From positions 26,320 through 90,319 of the forward strand of contig CALLUJ010000031.1 of the NCBI GenBank assembly GCA_938011245.1: a stretch of 64,000 bases of DNA, written 5' to 3'. Of this stretch, positions 58,846 to 64,000 are shown one piece after another (the first letter of the stretch is position 1; each line of letters opens with the position of its first letter). This DNA comes from an uncultured Aquimarina sp. (lineage in GTDB: Bacteria; Bacteroidota; Bacteroidia; Flavobacteriales; Flavobacteriaceae). Below the pieces are notes generated by a model. That model made no database searches. It saw nothing but the letters and a program-made list of their open reading frames with translations, and was not told the DNA's origin. The position numbers were made by a program, and so were the translations under genes.

Positions 58846-59238
58846 ATGTTTAAACGTATATATTTTGGAATTTGTGGACTGTTATTTATAGTGGTGCTGT
58901 ATGTGGCATTTATTACGTTAAAACCAATCAAAACAGTATATTTAAAAGATGTAAAAGAAGTCCAAGGAACAACAGAAGCAATATACCAAGGTAGTGGAGG
59001 AGATATTTATATAAAATTGAAAAATAATCCTCATAAGTTTTATGTTAATAGAGGACTACAAAGTGGATTGCAATTAGCTAAACTACAAAAGTTGTTATAT
59101 GGTAAAAATATAAATATTTACCATATAAATAGATGGACTCCTTTTACGACAGATAGAGTGTTTCCTCATATTTCAAAAATTACCTTTGGAGATAGTATTA
59201 TATTTAATGAAATTATAAAGATTGATGACAAAAAATAA
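58846..59238 (+). CDS. Small membrane-anchored hypothetical protein
   Basis: N-terminal TM, then a small soluble domain. 17-bp overlap with the next gene. Confidence 0.65.
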   Translation: MFKRIYFGICGLLFIVVLYVAFITLKPIKTVYLKDVKEVQGTTEAIYQGSGGDIYIKLKNNPHKFYVNRGLQSGLQLAKLQKLLYGKNINIYHINRWTPFTTDRVFPHISKITFGDSIIFNEIIKIDDKK

Positions 59239-59476
59239 AGATTCAGAAAATAATACGAAGCCAGATTTTGTATTTGGAAAGAAAAATTATCAATTTATGC
59301 TTATTGGCATTGGTTGTATTGTTTTAGGTTTTTTACTAATGATAGGCGGAGGAAGTGATGATCCTAATGTTTTTAATCCAGAAATATATAATTTTAGAAG
59401 AATTAGAGTGGCTCCTACTTTAGTACTTATTGGATTTGGAATTGAGGTGTATGCAATTTTAAGGAGTCCTAACTAA
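59222..59476 (+). CDS. DUF3098-like membrane protein
   Basis: FGKKNYQFMLIGIGCIVLGFLLMIGGGSDDPNVFNPEIYNFRRIRVAPTLVLIGF. Confidence 0.88.
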   Translation: MMTKNKDSENNTKPDFVFGKKNYQFMLIGIGCIVLGFLLMIGGGSDDPNVFNPEIYNFRRIRVAPTLVLIGFGIEVYAILRSPN

Positions 59477-60270
59477 TGGATGTTATAGATGGAATTGTAC
59501 TTGGTGTTATTCAAGGTTTAACGGAATTTCTTCCAGTTTCTTCTAGTGGTCATTTAGAATTAGGTAAGGCTATCCTAGGAGATACTTCAAAAGGGAAAGA
59601 ATCATTATTATTTACAGTAATACTTCATTTTGCTACGGCGTTAAGCACATTAATTGTATTTCGTAAGGATATTTATGAGATTTTAAAAGGAGTTTTTAAG
59701 TTCCAATGGAACGAAGAAATGCGTTTTTTGTTAAAAATTATGTTGTCTACATTGCCAGCAGCTTTTGTAGGTTTGTTTTTTGAGAAAGAGTTAGAGCAAT
59801 TATTTGGAGGTAAAATACTATTTGTAGGTTTTATGCTAATAGTTACAGCTATACTATTATGGTTTGCAGATAAAGCCAAAAACACAAATAAATCAGTAAG
59901 TTTTAGTAATAGTATTGTAATTGGAGTTTCTCAAGCTATTGCAATTTTACCTGGCATTTCTAGAAGTGGTTCTACAATAGCTACTTCGGTGTTATTGGGG
60001 AATGATAAATCTAAAGCAGCGCGTTTTTCCTTTTTAATGGTATTGCCTTTAATTTTTGGAAAAATAGGAAAAGAAATTTTAGATGGAGAGATTACTACCG
60101 AAATGGAAAGTAATTCAATCTTATTCTTTAGTTTTATTGCAGCTTTAGTAAGTGGTTATTTTGCTTGTAAATGGATGATTTCTTTAGTTAAGAAAAGTAA
60201 ATTACTCTACTTTTCAATATATTGTTTATTAGTAGGAGTAATTGCAATTGTAGTAGGTTTTTGGAGTTAA
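59476..60270 (+). CDS. uppP: Undecaprenyl-diphosphatase
   Basis: GVIQGLTEFLPVSSSGHLEL, ILPGISRSGSTIATS. Confidence 0.96.
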   Translation: MDVIDGIVLGVIQGLTEFLPVSSSGHLELGKAILGDTSKGKESLLFTVILHFATALSTLIVFRKDIYEILKGVFKFQWNEEMRFLLKIMLSTLPAAFVGLFFEKELEQLFGGKILFVGFMLIVTAILLWFADKAKNTNKSVSFSNSIVIGVSQAIAILPGISRSGSTIATSVLLGNDKSKAARFSFLMVLPLIFGKIGKEILDGEITTEMESNSILFFSFIAALVSGYFACKWMISLVKKSKLLYFSIYCLLVGVIAIVVGFWS

Positions 60271-60278
60271 TAGATAAT

Positions 60279-60977
60279 ATGAGTGGCGAAGACTTTTTAA
60301 CAGGACAAACATTATTAATAGATAAACCTTTAGAGTGGTCTTCGTTTCAGGTAGTAAATAAATTACGTTGGCTTATACGTTCGGAGTGTAAAATCAAAAA
60401 AATAAAAGTAGGCCATGCAGGAACTTTAGATCCACTGGCAACAGGTCTATTACTAATATGTACGGGAAAGTTTACTAAAACAATTAACGATTTACAAGGT
60501 CAAATTAAAGAGTACACAGGTGCAATTACTTTGGGAGGATCTACCCCGTCTTACGATTTAGAAACAGAAATAAACCAAACGTTTTCAATAAAACATATAA
60601 CACCAGCGTTAATTCATAAAACAGCGAAACTTTTCTTAGGAGAGATAGATCAGTTTCCTCCTGTTTTTTCGGCGTTAAAAAAAGATGGTAAACGATTATA
60701 TGAATATGCTAGAGCAGGACAAGAAGTAAGTATTGCATCTAGAAAAATAACAATTTCGGAATTTGAAATTACAGATATTAAATCCAATACTTTAACTTTT
60801 AGAGTAGTGTGTAGTAAAGGAACTTATATTCGCTCGTTAGCTCACGATTTTGGAAAAGCTTTAAATTCGGGAGCATATTTATCATCGCTTAGACGTACTA
60901 AAATCGGGAATTACTCTGTGGAAAAAGCCATTTCTGTAGAAGAATTTAAAAATCAATTAAAAAAAATATCAAAGTAA
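60279..60977 (+). CDS. truB: tRNA pseudouridine(55) synthase
   Basis: LLIDKPLEWSSFQVVNKLR, VGHAGTLDPLATGLLLICTGK. Start at MSGEDFLTG. Confidence 0.96.
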   Translation: MSGEDFLTGQTLLIDKPLEWSSFQVVNKLRWLIRSECKIKKIKVGHAGTLDPLATGLLLICTGKFTKTINDLQGQIKEYTGAITLGGSTPSYDLETEINQTFSIKHITPALIHKTAKLFLGEIDQFPPVFSALKKDGKRLYEYARAGQEVSIASRKITISEFEITDIKSNTLTFRVVCSKGTYIRSLAHDFGKALNSGAYLSSLRRTKIGNYSVEKAISVEEFKNQLKKISK

Positions 60978-61073
60978 TAGTTATAGAGCATCTATATTTT
61001 TAAATCCGAATAAATAGACGGCTTTTCGAAAAATTAGTGCTACTTTTCTACCTTTGTTTTAAACACAAAAATA

Positions 61074-62084
61074 ATGCGACAAAAAGTTACGCTTAAGATG
61101 TTGGCTCAAGAGTTAGGACTTTCTATATCTACGGTTTCTAAATCGTTAAAAAATGATCCAGAAATAAGTCAGATAACAATAGATAAGGTGAAAAAATTAG
61201 CCAAAGAGCGAAGTTATAAACCCAATGCGCTGGCTGTAAGTTTAAAGAGTAATAAAACACGAAGTATAGGTGTAGTTATTCCCGATATTTTAAATAATTT
61301 TTTTGCAAAAGTTCTTCAAGGAATTGAAATAGAAGCTTCAAAAAATAATTATAAAATAATTACCTCTATTACCAACGAATCTTTTGAAAAAGAAAAAGAG
61401 TATTTAGATATGCTTTCCTATAATGGAGTAGATGGCTTTATTTTGGCAGTAGCCCAAGAAACACAAACTAAAGGTGAGTTTGAACATTTCGAAGAAATTT
61501 TAAAAGATGATATTCCAGTTGTAATGTTTGATCGTGTTGCAGAAGAAGTATATTGCGATAAAGTTATTGTAGATGATAAAAAGGGGGCAGGGCGTGCAGT
61601 TGATAAATTAATTAACTCTGGTTGTAAGCGAATAGGAGTAGTATCTACAATACAAAAGCTAAGCGTAGGAAAAGAGCGTTTAGAAGGTGTAGAAAAGCGT
61701 ATTACAAGTTATGAAACAACAACTAAGTTATTAAAACTTAAAAAAACGAAAGATTACGAGCAACAGATAGCTCAGTTTATTGAAGAGAATAATTTTGACG
61801 GAATTATTGGATTAGACGAAACTGCAGCAGTAAGTTCTGTAAATGCAGCTAATGTTTTAGGTAAAAAAGTACCCGATGAACTTTCCGTAGTTGGGTTTAC
61901 AGATGGAATTTTGTCTAAGCATTCATATCCAAAATTAACTACAGTAAGTCAGCATGCTAAGCGTATGGGGAGTACAGCAGCTAAAATTTTAATTGATAAA
62001 TTAGAACTAAGAGCAGAGCGTTACTTGCCAGAAACTAAAGTAATTAAGACTAGCATAATCGAAAGAGGAACAACTAAAAACTAA
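61074..62084 (+). CDS. LacI-family transcriptional regulator
   Basis: VTLKMLAQELGLSISTVSKSLKNDPEIS HTH and periplasmic-binding-like effector domain. Confidence 0.95.
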   Translation: MRQKVTLKMLAQELGLSISTVSKSLKNDPEISQITIDKVKKLAKERSYKPNALAVSLKSNKTRSIGVVIPDILNNFFAKVLQGIEIEASKNNYKIITSITNESFEKEKEYLDMLSYNGVDGFILAVAQETQTKGEFEHFEEILKDDIPVVMFDRVAEEVYCDKVIVDDKKGAGRAVDKLINSGCKRIGVVSTIQKLSVGKERLEGVEKRITSYETTTKLLKLKKTKDYEQQIAQFIEENNFDGIIGLDETAAVSSVNAANVLGKKVPDELSVVGFTDGILSKHSYPKLTTVSQHAKRMGSTAAKILIDKLELRAERYLPETKVIKTSIIERGTTKN

Positions 62085-62094
62085 ATAAAAGCTT

Positions 62095-63852
62095 ATTAAA
62101 TCGATTAAAAACATATTTCCTATATTAAAAATTATAGAGGAATATTCTATTCGATTATTAAAAAAAGATGCCTTAGCAGGAATTACAGTAGGTATAGTTT
62201 TAATACCACAAGCAATAGCCTATGCTTACTTAGCAGGATTGCCACCAATATATGGGTTATATTCTTCTTTAATTCCTTTACTAGTGTATGGGGTGTTTGG
62301 AACATCAAGGCATTTAAGTATTGGTCCTGTAGCTATAACATCTATTTTAATAAGCACAGGAGTTAGTCAGTTTGCTACACCTTTTACAGATTATTTTGTG
62401 GAATTGGTATTATTATTAGGCTTATTAATAGGTTTACTTCAGTTAGTTTTAGGGTTTCTTAAAATAGGGTTTTTAGTAAATACTATTTCACAACCTGTTA
62501 TTTCAGGATTAATTTCGGCGGCAGCTATAATTATTATTGTTTCCCAGCTAAAAAGCGGTTTTGGTATTCAGATTCCTAATTTAGATTCAGTATTTCAATC
62601 TTTTACCTATTTTATATCTCATATACTAGAGAGTAATTTGCTTACAACAATAATTACTTTTATTTCTGTTGGGGTATTATTGTTTTTTAAAAAAATGAAA
62701 TCTAACTTTCCAATGGCAGTAGTACTTATAGCTATATTTACAGCAAGCAGCTATTGGTTTGACTTTAAGAGTCAAGGAATTTCTATTATTGGGGATATCC
62801 CTAAAGGTTTGCCAAGTTTTTATTTTCCTAAATATAATTGGCAAGTTATAAAACAATTAATGCCTACGGTATTTACATTAACCATTATTGGATATATAGG
62901 TAGTATTGGGATTGCTAAATCTTTCCAAATGAAATATAGAAATTATGAGGTTAATGCTAATAAGGAATTTATAGCATTAGGTTTGGCAAAAATTATGGGA
63001 ACCTTTTTTCAAGGAAACTTAGCTTCTGGAAGTTATAGTAGGTCGGCAATAAATGATGAAGCTGGAGCAAAAACCAATATAGCTGCTTTTTTTACGGCAT
63101 TTTTAATACTACTTACATTGTTGTTTTTAACTCCGTTACTATATTATTTACCTAAAGCAGTCTTAGCTTCTATAATTTTAGTATCGGTGTTAAGTTTAAT
63201 AAAAATTAAAGAAGCAATTACCTATGCAAAGATAAAGTGGGACGACTTTTTAATTATGGTTACTACTTTTGTAATTTCGTTGTCAATTAATATTGAAACA
63301 GGAATTTTAATAGGGGTTTTACTGTCGTTTGTGCTATTGCAGTATAGAAGTGCAACCCCACACGTTGCAGAATTAGTTAAAATTGAAGGAACAGAATATT
63401 ACAGAAATATAAATAGATTTCCAGAAGGAATTCAACATCAAAATTATGCTATTATTCGTTTTGACGACCAGTTGTATTTTGGGAATGCATCTTATTTTAA
63501 AGAATCGGTGTATAAGGTTTTACACCAACGAAAGTTATTACCTCAGTTCGTAATTCTGCATGCAACTAATATTCATTCTATAGATAGTACTGGATTGTAT
63601 TATTTAGAAGGCCTAAATAAAGAACTAGAAGAGAATGGGATTGAACTTCTTTTCTCAGCAACTATTGGTCCTGTTAGAGATATTTTAGCACGTTCTAAAG
63701 CTATTGATGCCATGAGTGATAAGAAACAGTTTATGAGTATTAAAGATGCTATTGCCTATACAGAAAAAGAGCAATGCCAGCAAGGGAAAAGTCCTCTCTC
63801 ATTACAATATAACAAGGCTAAAGGTTTTTTTAGAAAATGGTTGAAGAATTAA
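62095..63852 (+). CDS. SulP-family anion transporter with STAS domain (probable ATT start)
   Basis: Conserved KIIEEYSIRLLKKDALAGITVGIVLIPQAIAYAYLAGLPPIYGLYSSLIPLLVYGVFGTSRHLSIGPVA; C-terminal STAS. The supplied ORF starts at TTG 62239 inside the first TM. Upstream codons back to 62089 are open but contain no ATG/GTG/TTG. Confidence 0.85.
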   Translation: MKSIKNIFPILKIIEEYSIRLLKKDALAGITVGIVLIPQAIAYAYLAGLPPIYGLYSSLIPLLVYGVFGTSRHLSIGPVAITSILISTGVSQFATPFTDYFVELVLLLGLLIGLLQLVLGFLKIGFLVNTISQPVISGLISAAAIIIIVSQLKSGFGIQIPNLDSVFQSFTYFISHILESNLLTTIITFISVGVLLFFKKMKSNFPMAVVLIAIFTASSYWFDFKSQGISIIGDIPKGLPSFYFPKYNWQVIKQLMPTVFTLTIIGYIGSIGIAKSFQMKYRNYEVNANKEFIALGLAKIMGTFFQGNLASGSYSRSAINDEAGAKTNIAAFFTAFLILLTLLFLTPLLYYLPKAVLASIILVSVLSLIKIKEAITYAKIKWDDFLIMVTTFVISLSINIETGILIGVLLSFVLLQYRSATPHVAELVKIEGTEYYRNINRFPEGIQHQNYAIIRFDDQLYFGNASYFKESVYKVLHQRKLLPQFVILHATNIHSIDSTGLYYLEGLNKELEENGIELLFSATIGPVRDILARSKAIDAMSDKKQFMSIKDAIAYTEKEQCQQGKSPLSLQYNKAKGFFRKWLKN

Positions 63853-63890
63853 ATTCAAAAAATCAATAGCGTCCTAAACGTTTAAAAAAA

Positions 63891-63951
63891 GAGAATGGTG
63901 TTTTTTCTCAAATCGTTAGATTTGAGTTGCACAAAAAACCAAACCATTCTC
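63891..63951. repeat. Long nested inverted repeat at the upstream edge of an IS
   Basis: GAGAATGGT...ACCATTCTC outer arms enclosing TTTTTT/AAAAAA and an inner CTCAAATC-gtta-GATTTGAG hairpin. Confidence 0.75.
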
Positions 63952-63954
63952 AGG

Positions 63955-64000
63955 ATGAAATTTACATTATTTTCACAGATAATAACCAAATTAGACCGTT
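63955..64000 (+). mobile_element. 5' start of a probable IS4-like transposase (truncated by window)
   Basis: ATG at 63955 encoding MKFTLFSQIITKLDR, resembling N-termini of Bacteroidetes IS4-type transposases, directly after the inverted repeat. Confidence 0.5.

Noticed and set aside
1-64000. CRISPR array, tRNA/rRNA genes, prophage or anti-phage defence island
   Set aside because: No regularly spaced direct repeats, no tRNA-like cloverleaf spotted by eye, and no Cas, restriction, retron, integrase or structural phage proteins in the ORF set. Small ncRNAs cannot be excluded without covariance models.

Overview
AT-rich chromosomal window from a member of the Bacteroidetes, almost certainly Flavobacteriaceae. 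The lineage call rests on gene content (porT and a porZ-like gene of the type IX secretion system), recurrent TAnnTTTG promoter -7 motifs, and dense housekeeping genes. Recognisable genes include a left-truncated otsAB-like trehalose-6-P synthase/phosphatase, lpdA, leuA, msrA, fabH, lipA, porT, ubiE/menG, trkA-trkH, metG, leuS, purE, radC, leuB, recO, lysS, ftsX, uppP, truB, a LacI-type regulator and a SulP transporter. Mobile DNA is limited to decayed IS remnants (IS256-, IS3- and IS200-like at about 1.2-2.3 kb; IS630-like at about 35.3-36.0 kb) and the left edge of a possibly intact IS at the right border. I found no tRNA, rRNA, CRISPR array, prophage or recognisable defence island. The best candidates for under-described biology are: (1) a periplasmic cluster at 18.55-21.24 kb whose first protein looks like a c-type heme domain fused to a YceI-like domain, next to an OB-fold protein, a second YceI protein and a beta-barrel protein; (2) a lipoprotein combining a lamin-tail-like region with two spondin_N-like repeats; (3) a SulP gene whose conserved N-terminus has no canonical start codon and probably begins at ATT; and (4) several large perfect palindromes. 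All assignments come from reading the sequence and from memory of protein families. No database search was run.
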